Shown here: one piece after another, positions 1 to 7,078 of the stretch
How positions within the stretch are numbered: the stretch's first letter is position 1
How the letters are laid out: each line of letters starts with the position of its first letter
DNA from: CAXDOZ01 sp963991145
Lineage (GTDB): Bacteria > Bacteroidota > Bacteroidia > Chitinophagales > JABDMM01
DNA: 43,660 nt
Assembly (NCBI GenBank): GCA_963991145.1
Contig: CAXDOZ010000009.1
Location: 1 to 43,660 of the forward strand
Direction of reading: 5' to 3'
The notes under the pieces: generated by a model
The model's input: the letters and a program-made list of their open reading frames with translations, nothing else
What the model was told of the DNA's origin: nothing
Database searches by the model: none
Made by a program: the position numbers and the translations under genes

Positions 1-347
1 AAAATAATGGCCGGGAGCTTCCCAATATGATTCCTGATCTTCTCATAAGCCACGCCTCCCGCTTCAATTACCTTTCTCCCGGCCTTCTCATACTTTACGA
101 CAATGTCCAGATCCTCAAGCCCGGAAAACTGCCCTTCGAGTCTGTAAAACGCCTGACCGTGAAGCACATTCGCCTGCTCTAAATGTGTAAAGTAACTCTT
201 GGCAAAACAGAGGCAATAAATGCTATCCAGGAGGTTTGTTTTGCCTCTTCCATTTGGCCCGGTAAAACAATTGATCTTTGCAGTAAATCCGAGCTTTTGA
301 GAGCTGTAATTCTTATAGTTTGAAAGCTTTAGTTTCTCTAGCTGCAA
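1..347 (-). CDS. recF: DNA replication/repair protein RecF, N-terminal part (cut by window edge)
   Basis: Translating the minus strand from 347 gives an open frame of about 115 codons that runs off the left edge. It begins MQLEKLKLSNYKNYSS, the usual RecF opening, and carries the Walker A motif GPNGRGKTNLLD near residues 30-41. RecF is an SMC-like ATPase that binds gapped DNA with RecO/RecR and helps load RecA. The start is TTG at 347-345: no in-frame ATG or GTG lies upstream, and the encoded N-terminus matches the family exactly there. It is divergent from pdhA, 54 bp away. The C-terminal two thirds, including the signature and Walker B motifs, are outside the window. Identity is secure; the TTG start is an inference from family alignment. 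Confidence 0.9.
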   Translation of the reverse strand, partial: MQLEKLKLSNYKNYSSQKLGFTAKINCFTGPNGRGKTNLLDSIYCLCFAKSYFTHLEQANVLHGQAFYRLEGQFSGLEDLDIVVKYEKAGRKVIEAGGVAYEKIRNHIGKLPAII

Positions 348-374
348 AGGGGGAAATTTGTAGTGGAATTTTAA

Positions 375-382
375 TACTTTTG
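375..382 (+). promoter_or_regulatory. Putative -7 element of the pdhA promoter
   Basis: TACTTTTG matches the Bacteroidota -7 consensus TAnnTTTG and lies 19 nt before the pdhA ATG. A TTTG at 357-360 could be the -33 box, but the spacing of 14 nt is shorter than the usual 17-23. Confidence 0.45.
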
Positions 383-401
383 ACGCCCAATTTATCCAAA
401 A

Positions 402-1397
402 ATGGCAAAAAAGATCACAAAGAAAATGTACCTGGATTGGTACCGCGATATGCAGCTTCAAAGAAAGTTTGAAGAGCGTGCTGGGATGTTGTACGGTCAA
501 CAGAAGATTCGCGGATTTTGCCACCTGTACATTGGGCAAGAGGCTGTATCAGCCGGAACGATTGCCGCTTTGAATGACGATGACCCGATCATCACAGCAT
601 ACAGAGATCACGGATTAGCTCTATCAAGAGGTGTTTCTGCAGATGCATGTATGGCTGAGCTTTATGGAAAGTCTACAGGTTGTAGTGGTGGAAAAGGTGG
701 TTCTATGCACTACTTTAGCAAGGAGCACAACTTCTATGGTGGTCATGGTATCGTTGGGGCTCAGGTTCCTCTTGGTGCCGGAATTGCATTTGCAGATAAA
801 TACCAAAAGAATAAAAGAGTAACGGTTTGCTTCTTTGGCGACGGAGCTATGTGGCAGGGAGCAATTCACGAGACTTTCAACCTTGCAAGCCTTTGGAAGA
901 TCCCGGTAGTATTCGTTTGTGAGAACAACGGATATGCAATGGGAACTTCAGTTGAGAGAGCTGCTTCTAACATGGAAATGTATGAGTTTGGAAATACTTA
1001 TGGTATTCCAAGTCGCCCGGTTGATGGTATGAGCGTTGAAGCTGTTTACAATGAAATGTCAGCAGCTGTTGAACATGCAAGAAAAGGAAACGGACCATCT
1101 TTCCTTGAGGTTAGAACCTATCGTTACAAAGGACACTCAATGTCAGATCCTCAGAAATACAGAAGTAAAGACGAGGTCAACGAATACAAGAAATTAGATC
1201 CGATCGAGCAGGTAAAAGCTACTATTCTCAAGAACAAGTATGCTACTGAAGCTGCAATCGAAAAGGTTAATGATGAAATCAAAGCGGAAGTGGACGCCTG
1301 CGTAGAATTTGCAGAAAACTCTCCATTCCCGGATAACAGTGAGGTTTACAAGGATATCTACAAGCAGGAAGATTATCCATTCCTCATGGACTACTAA
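402..1397 (+). CDS. pdhA: Pyruvate dehydrogenase E1 component, alpha subunit
   Basis: 331 aa, normal for a PdhA subunit of the alpha2beta2 E1 enzyme, which decarboxylates pyruvate with thiamine diphosphate and passes the acetyl group to the lipoyl domain of E2. Visible motifs are GDGAMWQG (residues 146-153) and ENNGYAM (174-180), which form the ThDP/Mg binding site, and the phosphorylation-loop-type sequence YRYKGHSMSDP at 240-250. The first ATG gives the standard N-terminus with the conserved MQLQRKFEERAGMLY segment. It is followed 18 nt later by a TPR protein and probably cotranscribed with it. No E1 beta, E2 or E3 gene lies beside it, although in many Flavobacteriia pdhA sits next to the E2 gene. 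Related branched-chain oxoacid E1 alpha subunits are the only realistic alternative. Confidence 0.95.
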   Translation: MAKKITKKMYLDWYRDMQLQRKFEERAGMLYGQQKIRGFCHLYIGQEAVSAGTIAALNDDDPIITAYRDHGLALSRGVSADACMAELYGKSTGCSGGKGGSMHYFSKEHNFYGGHGIVGAQVPLGAGIAFADKYQKNKRVTVCFFGDGAMWQGAIHETFNLASLWKIPVVFVCENNGYAMGTSVERAASNMEMYEFGNTYGIPSRPVDGMSVEAVYNEMSAAVEHARKGNGPSFLEVRTYRYKGHSMSDPQKYRSKDEVNEYKKLDPIEQVKATILKNKYATEAAIEKVNDEIKAEVDACVEFAENSPFPDNSEVYKDIYKQEDYPFLMDY

Positions 1398-1415
1398 TAA
1401 CAATCAGCAGTAAAA

Positions 1416-2069
1416 ATGAAGTTTAAGGATATAGAGCAGTTCGTGCTCAAAAATCAAAAGATCGTATCTGGAGTTATGATCGCAGTGCTAGTAATTGTAA
1501 TTGCTGCACTTGGTTACTTCAGATATTACCTTCCAGGTCAAAACCAGGAAGCTCAGGAAGCACTTTTCCAGTCTCAGCTTTACTTTGAGCAAGACTCATT
1601 CGCTCAGGCACTAAATGGCGATGGTCTTAATAAAGGTGCTGTTGCCGTTGCCGATGAATACGGAAGCACAGCAGCAGGAAACCTCGCTCGCTATATTGCA
1701 GGGGTTAGCTACCTGTATTTGAATGATTTTGATAATGCGATCAGCTATCTGGAAGATTATAAGCAGAAAGATGAGATCATCGCTGCTATGAGTCAAATGG
1801 CTCTTGGTGATGCATACATGGAGAAAGGCCGTGCCGATAACTCAAACTATGAGAAAGGACTAGCTGCCTACAAAGAAGCGGCTGCGATGACTACTAACGA
1901 GTACGTTGCTCCAAAGATCCTGTTCAAATTGGGTAGAGCTTATGAGTACTTCGATAAGAAGTCAGAAGCTTTGGATCAGTACAATAAGATCCTTGAAGAG
2001 TATCCAAACTTTGAGGAGACTCAAGACGTGAAGAAATACGTCGCTAAGTTGGAAGTAGCTGCTGTTTAA
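1416..2069 (+). CDS. Membrane-anchored tetratricopeptide repeat protein
   Basis: 217 aa. A short cytoplasmic N-terminus (residues 1-15) is followed by one hydrophobic helix at about 16-35 (IVSGVMIAVLVIVIAALGYF), then a helical region with TPR-like pairs at about 85-120, 125-155 and 163-200; the last contains LFKLGRAYEYFDKKSEALDQY. The layout resembles the YfgM-type family of single-span TPR proteins that face the periplasm and assist protein handling, but that function is inference. In many Flavobacteriia a TPR protein of this kind lies between recF and ribH; here pdhA is also in the interval. It starts 18 nt after pdhA and is followed by a strong terminator, so it probably ends that transcription unit. 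Confidence 0.8.
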   Translation: MKFKDIEQFVLKNQKIVSGVMIAVLVIVIAALGYFRYYLPGQNQEAQEALFQSQLYFEQDSFAQALNGDGLNKGAVAVADEYGSTAAGNLARYIAGVSYLYLNDFDNAISYLEDYKQKDEIIAAMSQMALGDAYMEKGRADNSNYEKGLAAYKEAAAMTTNEYVAPKILFKLGRAYEYFDKKSEALDQYNKILEEYPNFEETQDVKKYVAKLEVAAV

Positions 2070-2090
2070 TCAGCTTCGCATAAATTTTAG

Positions 2091-2128
2091 ATCCCGACAG
2101 GCTATGCTTCGTCGGGATTTTGTTTTTT
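2091..2128 (+). terminator. Rho-independent terminator after the pdhA-TPR unit
   Basis: An 8-bp perfect stem (ATCCCGAC at 2091-2098 with GTCGGGAT at 2111-2118), a 12-nt loop and a T-rich tract interrupted by one G. It lies 22 nt after the TPR stop codon and separates that unit from ribH. Confidence 0.85.
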
Positions 2129-2146
2129 AAGCCCCTCCGACAAATG

Positions 2147-2174
2147 TTGGGACGGATAAGAAATTCTACATTCG
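2147..2174 (+). promoter_or_regulatory. Candidate ribH promoter
   Basis: TTG at 2147-2149, a 17-nt spacer, then TACATTCG at 2167-2174, one mismatch from TAnnTTTG. The -7 element ends 4 nt before the ribH ATG, so a transcript from here would have almost no leader. Confidence 0.35.
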
Positions 2175-2178
2175 CATT

Positions 2179-2694
2179 ATGGCAAGTGAATTGAAATCTC
2201 TTTCAGATATAGACCTCAGCAAGCTACCAGAAGCTACAGGTTGGAAATTTACACTTGTGGTTTCAAGCTACCACAATGACATCACCTTCCCCTTAAGAGA
2301 TGGGGCAGTTGAGATGCTAAAAGCAAAAGGTGTTTCAGAGAATGATATCAGGACCGAGTTTGTGCCTGGCACCTACGAGCTTACTTCAGCTGCGCAAATG
2401 GTAGCGGAGTCGAGTAATTCAGATGCAATCATTTGTCTCGGATGTGTGATCAAAGGACAGACTGATCACGACAAATACATCAATCACGCCGTAGCTCAGG
2501 GATTGACAAAAGTTGGTCTTGAGTATAGACTTCCCGTCATATTTGGAGTGCTTACTCCAAACACACACGAACAGGCAACAGACAGAGCTGGTGGAAAGCA
2601 TGGGAATAAAGGACATGAAGCAGCAGCTGCTGCATTGGAGATGGTTGCTATGAGAAAGAGACTTCTCGGACAAAAACAAAAAGCCGGATTCTAA
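2179..2694 (+). CDS. ribH: 6,7-dimethyl-8-ribityllumazine synthase
   Basis: 171 aa, a typical length. The enzyme condenses 3,4-dihydroxy-2-butanone 4-phosphate with 5-amino-6-ribitylaminouracil in the penultimate step of riboflavin synthesis and usually assembles as pentamers or icosahedral capsids. Diagnostic segments appear in order: VVSSYHNDIT near residue 28 (the substrate-binding region), VPGTYEL near 62, ICLGCVIKGQTDHDKY near 85-100 (phosphate-binding and catalytic loop with the conserved His), and GVLTPNTHEQATDRAGG followed by GNKGHEAA near 117-145. It overlaps the next gene by one base (TAATG), implying translational coupling with the MBL-fold gene. No FMN riboswitch is visible in the short upstream region. 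Confidence 0.96.
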   Translation: MASELKSLSDIDLSKLPEATGWKFTLVVSSYHNDITFPLRDGAVEMLKAKGVSENDIRTEFVPGTYELTSAAQMVAESSNSDAIICLGCVIKGQTDHDKYINHAVAQGLTKVGLEYRLPVIFGVLTPNTHEQATDRAGGKHGNKGHEAAAAALEMVAMRKRLLGQKQKAGF

Positions 2695-3533
2695 TGGATT
2701 TACACATCATAGAAACAGGAAAATTTAAGCTCGATGGCGGAGCGATGTTTGGAGTAGTTCCAAAAAAGATCTGGCATAAACTTCACCCAGCTGATTCAAA
2801 CAACCTCTGTACCTGGAGCATGCGATGTCTTCTTATTGAAGAGGGAGACAGATTGATCCTGATCGATGCAGGACTTGGTGACAAGCAAAGTGAAAAGTTC
2901 TTCTCCCACTATGAGCCTCATGGAGAAGATAGCCTTGAAAACAGCCTCAAAGCCAAAGGATTTGGCTGGGATGATATCACTGATGTGATCCTCACTCACC
3001 TTCATTTTGATCATTGCGGAGGTGCGGTATATAGAGATTCTGATGGTACTTTAAGACCGCGTTTCCCTAAGGCTACCTATTGGTCCAACAAGGATCATTG
3101 GGCCTGGGCTATGGAGCCAAATGGCAGGGAAAGAGCAAGTTTCTTAAAGGAGAACTTCGTTCCGATTGAGGAAAGTGGACAATTGAAATTCCTGAATGCC
3201 GGGGACTCTATTATCGAAGGAGTTTCTGTTCAGCTAGCCCAAGGGCATACCGAATCACAGATCATTCCTCATATCTTCTACAAGGGAAACAACATCGTTT
3301 TCTGTGCTGATCTTCTTCCTTCTGTTCACCATATTCCTTTGCCTTATGTGATGGCATATGATGTTCGACCGCTAATGACATTGGAAGAAAAGGGGGCTTT
3401 CCTCAAAGAGGCGTATGACAAGAACTGGATCATGTTCTTCGAGCACGATCCTTCCAATCAGTGCGGCAGTTTAGACATCAATGAAAGAGGTAGAGTGATT
3501 TCCAAAGAATGCTTCCCATTATCCGCCCTTTAA
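2694..3533 (+). CDS. MBL-fold metallo-hydrolase
   Basis: 279 aa of the metallo-beta-lactamase superfamily. The zinc motif HLHFDHCGG gives H102, H104, D106 and H107; further ligands are the His of GHTES (about 184), the Asp of CADLL (about 204) and the His of FFEHDP near 249. This arrangement fits a dinuclear hydrolase of the lactonase/glyoxalase II/AttM-like branch, but the substrate cannot be read from the sequence. No signal peptide is seen, so it is probably cytoplasmic. The ATG overlaps the ribH stop (TAATG), which places it in the ribH transcript. Members near ribH in relatives are annotated only as MBL-fold hydrolases, and a link to flavin metabolism would be speculation. Confidence 0.85.
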   Translation: MDLHIIETGKFKLDGGAMFGVVPKKIWHKLHPADSNNLCTWSMRCLLIEEGDRLILIDAGLGDKQSEKFFSHYEPHGEDSLENSLKAKGFGWDDITDVILTHLHFDHCGGAVYRDSDGTLRPRFPKATYWSNKDHWAWAMEPNGRERASFLKENFVPIEESGQLKFLNAGDSIIEGVSVQLAQGHTESQIIPHIFYKGNNIVFCADLLPSVHHIPLPYVMAYDVRPLMTLEEKGAFLKEAYDKNWIMFFEHDPSNQCGSLDINERGRVISKECFPLSAL

Positions 3534-3558
3534 GTGTAGGTTAAAATCGAAGAAGTCT

Positions 3559-3566
3559 TATCTTTG
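3559..3566 (+). promoter_or_regulatory. Putative -7 element of the tRNA-Met promoter
   Basis: TATCTTTG is an exact TAnnTTTG match 17 nt before the first base of the tRNA. No clear -33 TTG is found at the expected distance. Confidence 0.5.
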
Positions 3567-3583
3567 CCCACCATTCATTTTTT

Positions 3584-3657
3584 GGCGAGGTAGCTCAGGT
3601 GGTTAGAGCGTCGGATTCATAACCCGGAGGTCGAGAGTTCGAGTCTCTCTCTCGCTA
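3584..3657 (+). tRNA. tRNA-Met (anticodon CAT)
   Basis: A full cloverleaf can be drawn. The acceptor stem is GGCGAGG (3584-3590) with TCTCGCT (3650-3656), with G-U pairs at both ends. The D arm is GCTC/GAGC. The anticodon loop TTCATAA has CAT at 3618-3620. The T arm is GAGAG-TTCGAGT-CTCTC, followed by discriminator A at 3657. The following bases are CTA, so CCA is not fully encoded and must be completed enzymatically. The D arm and the 1-72 pair argue against an initiator tRNA. A CAT anticodon can also belong to a lysidine-modified tRNA-Ile, so the identity as elongator Met is likely but not proven. The last pair of the anticodon stem is A-C, a mismatch. Confidence 0.9.
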
Positions 3658-3663
3658 CTAAAA

Positions 3664-3687
3664 GCCGGTCAGTTGACCGGCTTTTTT
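3664..3687 (+). terminator. Rho-independent terminator after tRNA-Met
   Basis: GCCGGTC (3664-3670), loop AGTT, GACCGGC (3675-3681), then six T. It is GC-rich and directly downstream of the tRNA. Confidence 0.9.
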
Positions 3688-3795
3688 AATTTTCCAATTA
3701 ATCACTTTCCAGGACGATTTGCCTTCACCTGTGGATAGCGCAGCTGATAGAATCATTAATTTCAAGCTCCATCCGTTTAGAAGGAAAGCAAGGCA

Positions 3796-4644
3796 ATGAA
3801 ATCAATATTTGGACTAGCACTGATCACACTTTTTTCCCTGTCAACAAGAGCTCAGGAATGCCTCGTTGACACCATTACAAAAGACGGCACCCATTTCAAG
3901 TTTATCACTGCCTATGAAGGTGTGTTAAAAGACCCTTACGCATTCTCAGATGCAGCCTATGCTGATGGTATCAGCACCATAACTGCTAGAATTCGTTTCA
4001 GTCTGATATTCCTAGGTAAAAAGAATGATTGTAAGGTGTGTATGGACAACTACGGTTTTCTTCTTCACATTGAAATGCACCGTTCAGACATGCCCTATTT
4101 CAGGCTTCGCCCGGATGCGATTGAGTTCATTACAGCAGATAAAGAATCGCATACAGTGCAGGGTAACCTAAGTGGTGCAATGGCCGATACCGATCACCTT
4201 TTTTGGGAAGTACCGGGAGCAACTTCGTCTATTGAATTCATCTTCCCGGTTACCACTGATTCCGACTATGAACTCTATAAGACTCTTGTTACCCAATCGA
4301 TTCGCGAGATCAAAGTGATGGATCAAACGACACGCAGGTTTATTCCAATCAGTCCGAAGGACAAGATGTCTCTCTCAGATGCGCTTCTTTGCCAAACCGC
4401 AGAGCTAGAAGCAGCTAATGAGGGTAATTCAAAGCTCTACGCTTTCAAGAATGAAGTCGATGATATTCAGTTTGCCATCACTACCGGGATGGCGCTTTTC
4501 TATGATACAGAATCAATGAGCGGAACAGGAACTCAAATTCCACCGGAGACTGAAATTCAAATTCTCGACTGGCCTTCTGATAAAGTTGCTCGCGTAAGCT
4601 GGGAAGACACCGAAGGTTATGTCTCAGCTGCAAACATTAAGTAA
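3796..4644 (+). CDS. Secreted protein of unknown function with a C-terminal SH3-like segment
   Basis: 282 aa. A signal peptide (MKSIFGLALITLFSLSTRA, cleavage before QE) sends it to the periplasm or beyond. The middle part (about 30-190) is a beta-rich region I do not recognise, containing a short C-x-x-C (CKVC, near residue 78). The last 45 residues, with IPPETEIQILDW and ARVSWEDTEGYVSAANIK, have the spacing of a bacterial SH3 domain: the strand-turn pattern ending in GYV. Such domains often bind peptidoglycan or other proteins. It stands alone between the tRNA terminator and the DUF4188 gene, with no clear promoter or terminator of its own. Function is unassigned. Confidence 0.7.
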   Translation: MKSIFGLALITLFSLSTRAQECLVDTITKDGTHFKFITAYEGVLKDPYAFSDAAYADGISTITARIRFSLIFLGKKNDCKVCMDNYGFLLHIEMHRSDMPYFRLRPDAIEFITADKESHTVQGNLSGAMADTDHLFWEVPGATSSIEFIFPVTTDSDYELYKTLVTQSIREIKVMDQTTRRFIPISPKDKMSLSDALLCQTAELEAANEGNSKLYAFKNEVDDIQFAITTGMALFYDTESMSGTGTQIPPETEIQILDWPSDKVARVSWEDTEGYVSAANIK

Positions 4645-4706
4645 CAGCTCAACACTATTTTTTTTCCATTCAAGGTAATTCCAGGCGGAACACATTCCTT
4701 TTCATT

Positions 4707-4714
4707 TACATTTG
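4707..4714 (+). promoter_or_regulatory. Putative -7 element before the DUF4188 gene
   Basis: TACATTTG is an exact TAnnTTTG match ending 4 nt before the first of two consecutive ATG codons. No clear -33 TTG lies 17-23 nt upstream. Confidence 0.45.
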
Positions 4715-4718
4715 AAAG

Positions 4719-5213
4719 ATGATGAAAGGAAGATTTACTGCTGAAATGGAGGGCGACTTTGTAGTCTTCCTGATCGGGATGCGCATAAATAAATGGTGGA
4801 AAGTGGGACAATGGATGTTCAGCGTTCGAGCCATGACAAGAATGATCAAGGAGCTTTATGCAAATCCGGATCTTGGACTTAAACACGTAGAGTCTTACAT
4901 GGGACGCACATCTCTGATGGTGCAATACTGGGAGAGCTTTGAAAAGCTGGAAGCTTATGCCAGATCTAAAGATCATGAGCACTTACCTGCCTGGTTGGAG
5001 TTTAAGAAAAGAATAGGCGACAATGGAGATCTGGGAATATGGCATGAGACCTACCGGATCCAAAAAGGAAACTACGAGTGCATTTACGCCAATATGCCTC
5101 CTTTTGGCCTGGGCAAAGCTGGAGAGATCAAAGCTGTAGGCAAACACAATGAAAATGCAGCAAATCGAATGAAAGGCCTTAAAAAGGATACAACACCGGA
5201 ATCAGAAGAGTAG
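4719..5213 (+). CDS. DUF4188 family protein (monooxygenase-like fold)
   Basis: 164 aa. The sequence pattern (MKGRFTAEMEGDFVVFLIGM, then MTRMIKELYANPDLGL, and MVQYWESFEKLEAYARSKDHEHLPAW in separate blocks) fits the DUF4188 family, which shares a dimeric ferredoxin-like fold with small heme-dependent or cofactor-free monooxygenases and aldoxime dehydratase-related proteins. No catalytic activity can be assigned from the sequence, and there is no signal peptide. Two adjacent ATG codons (4719, 4722) are possible starts; a -7 promoter element ending at 4714 makes the second at least as likely. The 3' end overlaps the convergent SLC13 permease gene by 35 bp, so the coding sequences share DNA on opposite strands. 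Confidence 0.8.
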   Translation: MMKGRFTAEMEGDFVVFLIGMRINKWWKVGQWMFSVRAMTRMIKELYANPDLGLKHVESYMGRTSLMVQYWESFEKLEAYARSKDHEHLPAWLEFKKRIGDNGDLGIWHETYRIQKGNYECIYANMPPFGLGKAGEIKAVGKHNENAANRMKGLKKDTTPESEE

Positions 5214-6972
5214 CCAGGATCCAGAATAAGAGATTCAACCAAACACCGGTCCGAAAGAAATCGCGAAAGCGATAATTACCCGCTGAATAGATCATGGTAT
5301 TGGTTTGATACCCTACCGGTGTCATGAAGGTGGCCGATGCCGCGAAAGTAACTGCCATAATAAATGGGATCGGACTCAGACCAAGTGCAAGGGCTGTAGC
5401 TATTGCGATTGGTGTTAGCAAAGCTGCGGTCGCATTATTCGACATCGATTCTGTAAGTAGTGATGTTACCAGATACAATCCTGAGATGATGGCAATCGGG
5501 CCGAAGGCCCCTAAAGTGCCAACCAGGAAGTTTGCTATTTGAGCCGCCAGACCGCTATTCTGCATACCTACTCCAAGTGATAATGCACCTGCCAGTAAGA
5601 AAATGATCTTCCAGTCAATCGCGCGGTAGAACTCTTTCATGCGCAAACAACCGGTCAATGCGATTACAGCTGTTCCTGCGATTGCTCCAACCATAATCGG
5701 TAGGATCTTCATGGCAGCAAGAGCGACAATGCTCAGGATCGTTGCTGTGACTATAAAGAAATTGCGTCTATTGAAGTCTATGAACTTCTCTTCAGAAAGC
5801 ACGACAAATGGCCTATTTGGCGAAGCCTCCATTCGCTTCAGATCATCGAGAAAGTGTGTCTTAACCTCTGTCAAAATGATATCTCCTGGCATCAATACAA
5901 CATCCTGGATCTGGTCATTTAAGATCTCTTCTCTCTGCTGAATTGCCAGTGGAATTGAACGATACTTCCGGCGAAAATCCACATCACGCAGGGTTTTCCC
6001 TTCAAACTCTGATTTTGCCGTAACCACCAACTCAACCAGGGCCATATTTTCAGATAGCAAACCATCTTCGGAGATTTTTAGATCCTCCCGCACACCGATC
6101 TGCATTTGGTCCTTCAACTCCTTGAGCTTATTCACATCACAGCGCACTTTCAGGGTATCCCCTTCCAGCAGTCGCAAGTCTCCCTGAGGTAGGTAATGTC
6201 GGTTACCATTTGCTCTTAAAACTTCAATGATCTCAAGATCCAGCTCGCGAATAATAGGAGCATTCATAATTCTGCGGCCAGCCAGTTTTGATCCATCGTT
6301 GATCACCAGCTCAGCCAAATAACCACCCATTTTGAATCGGGAGATATCACTCGCTGAATCCTTATCAGGTAAAAAACGGTGACCTAAAAGCAGAATGTAG
6401 AGAATGCCTACTGCAACCATTATCAGCCCGAAAGGGCTCATTTGAAACATACCGATAGGCTCAAGGCCACTCGATTCAGCGATTCCACTAACGAGGATAT
6501 TGGTTGAAGTGCCAATAAGCGTGCAAGTTCCCCCAAAGATGGAGGCATAACTAAGAGGGATAAGCAATCGAGAAGGACTGATTCCAGAGCTGTGACCTAC
6601 CTGAATGACAATTGGGATCAGGACGGCGACCACAGGTGTATTATTGATGAATGCAGAGATGAAGGCTACTAAAAGCATCATTCCAGCCATACTCAGTCTA
6701 TAGTTACTTCGGAAGAGATTCGATAAGCGAGGAGTAATCTGCTGTAACACCCCGGTCTTTAGAAGAGCGGCGCTTATTACAAACATGAAAGCCACTGTGA
6801 TTGTGGCGGGGTTACTAAAGCCTGCAACACCTTCCTGCGGACTGATCACACCACTCAAAATCAAGGTGAGAATGATCAGGATACCCACCAGGTCGATAGG
6901 TAGTTTATCGGTGGCGAATAAGACCATCGCCACTACGATCACAATTAATACTACAATGGCTTCAAAGCCCAT
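5179..6972 (-). CDS. SLC13-family (DASS) anion permease with two RCK_C domains
   Basis: 597 aa integral membrane protein. Hydrophobic helices occupy roughly residues 4-200 and 400-595, separated by a soluble stretch of about 200 residues with two TrkA-C/RCK_C-like domains (about 210-290 and 295-380). This is the architecture of the SLC13 permeases annotated as Na+/dicarboxylate or sulfate symporters. Family-type motifs include SNPATITV near 53, SAFINNTPVVAVLIPI near 105-120 and MSNNATAALLTPIA near 518-531; the repeated S-N-N/N-T pattern forms the substrate and Na+ sites in the two inverted repeats. The exact anion is not deducible. It is divergent from the ABC ATPase gene at 7079 and overlaps the DUF4188 gene tail to tail. 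Confidence 0.88.
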   Translation of the reverse strand: MGFEAIVVLIVIVVAMVLFATDKLPIDLVGILIILTLILSGVISPQEGVAGFSNPATITVAFMFVISAALLKTGVLQQITPRLSNLFRSNYRLSMAGMMLLVAFISAFINNTPVVAVLIPIVIQVGHSSGISPSRLLIPLSYASIFGGTCTLIGTSTNILVSGIAESSGLEPIGMFQMSPFGLIMVAVGILYILLLGHRFLPDKDSASDISRFKMGGYLAELVINDGSKLAGRRIMNAPIIRELDLEIIEVLRANGNRHYLPQGDLRLLEGDTLKVRCDVNKLKELKDQMQIGVREDLKISEDGLLSENMALVELVVTAKSEFEGKTLRDVDFRRKYRSIPLAIQQREEILNDQIQDVVLMPGDIILTEVKTHFLDDLKRMEASPNRPFVVLSEEKFIDFNRRNFFIVTATILSIVALAAMKILPIMVGAIAGTAVIALTGCLRMKEFYRAIDWKIIFLLAGALSLGVGMQNSGLAAQIANFLVGTLGAFGPIAIISGLYLVTSLLTESMSNNATAALLTPIAIATALALGLSPIPFIMAVTFAASATFMTPVGYQTNTMIYSAGNYRFRDFFRTGVWLNLLFWILATLLIPVLYPF

Positions 6973-7063
6973 TCAAGCTTGCTTTAAGAGGGCAAATATG
7001 CCACGAAAAGTTGAGCTTTTCTCCCTGTTCAAAAAAGCAGCTTTCGGGCTTCGCCCGGATTTA

Positions 7064-7071
7064 TACTTTTG
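7064..7071 (+). promoter_or_regulatory. Putative -7 element of the ABC ATPase gene
   Basis: TACTTTTG is an exact TAnnTTTG match that ends 7 nt before the ATG. A small inverted repeat (CGGGC-TTC-GCCCG, 7045-7057) lies between the -33 and -7 positions. TTTC at 7042-7045 would be a degenerate -33 box. Confidence 0.5.
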
Positions 7072-7078
7072 TTTTCAG

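Noticed and set aside
6785..7078. In-frame N-terminal extension of the ABC ATPase
   Set aside because: It lies antisense inside the SLC13 permease gene, crosses a -7 element and does not look like an ABC protein; the family starts at 7079.
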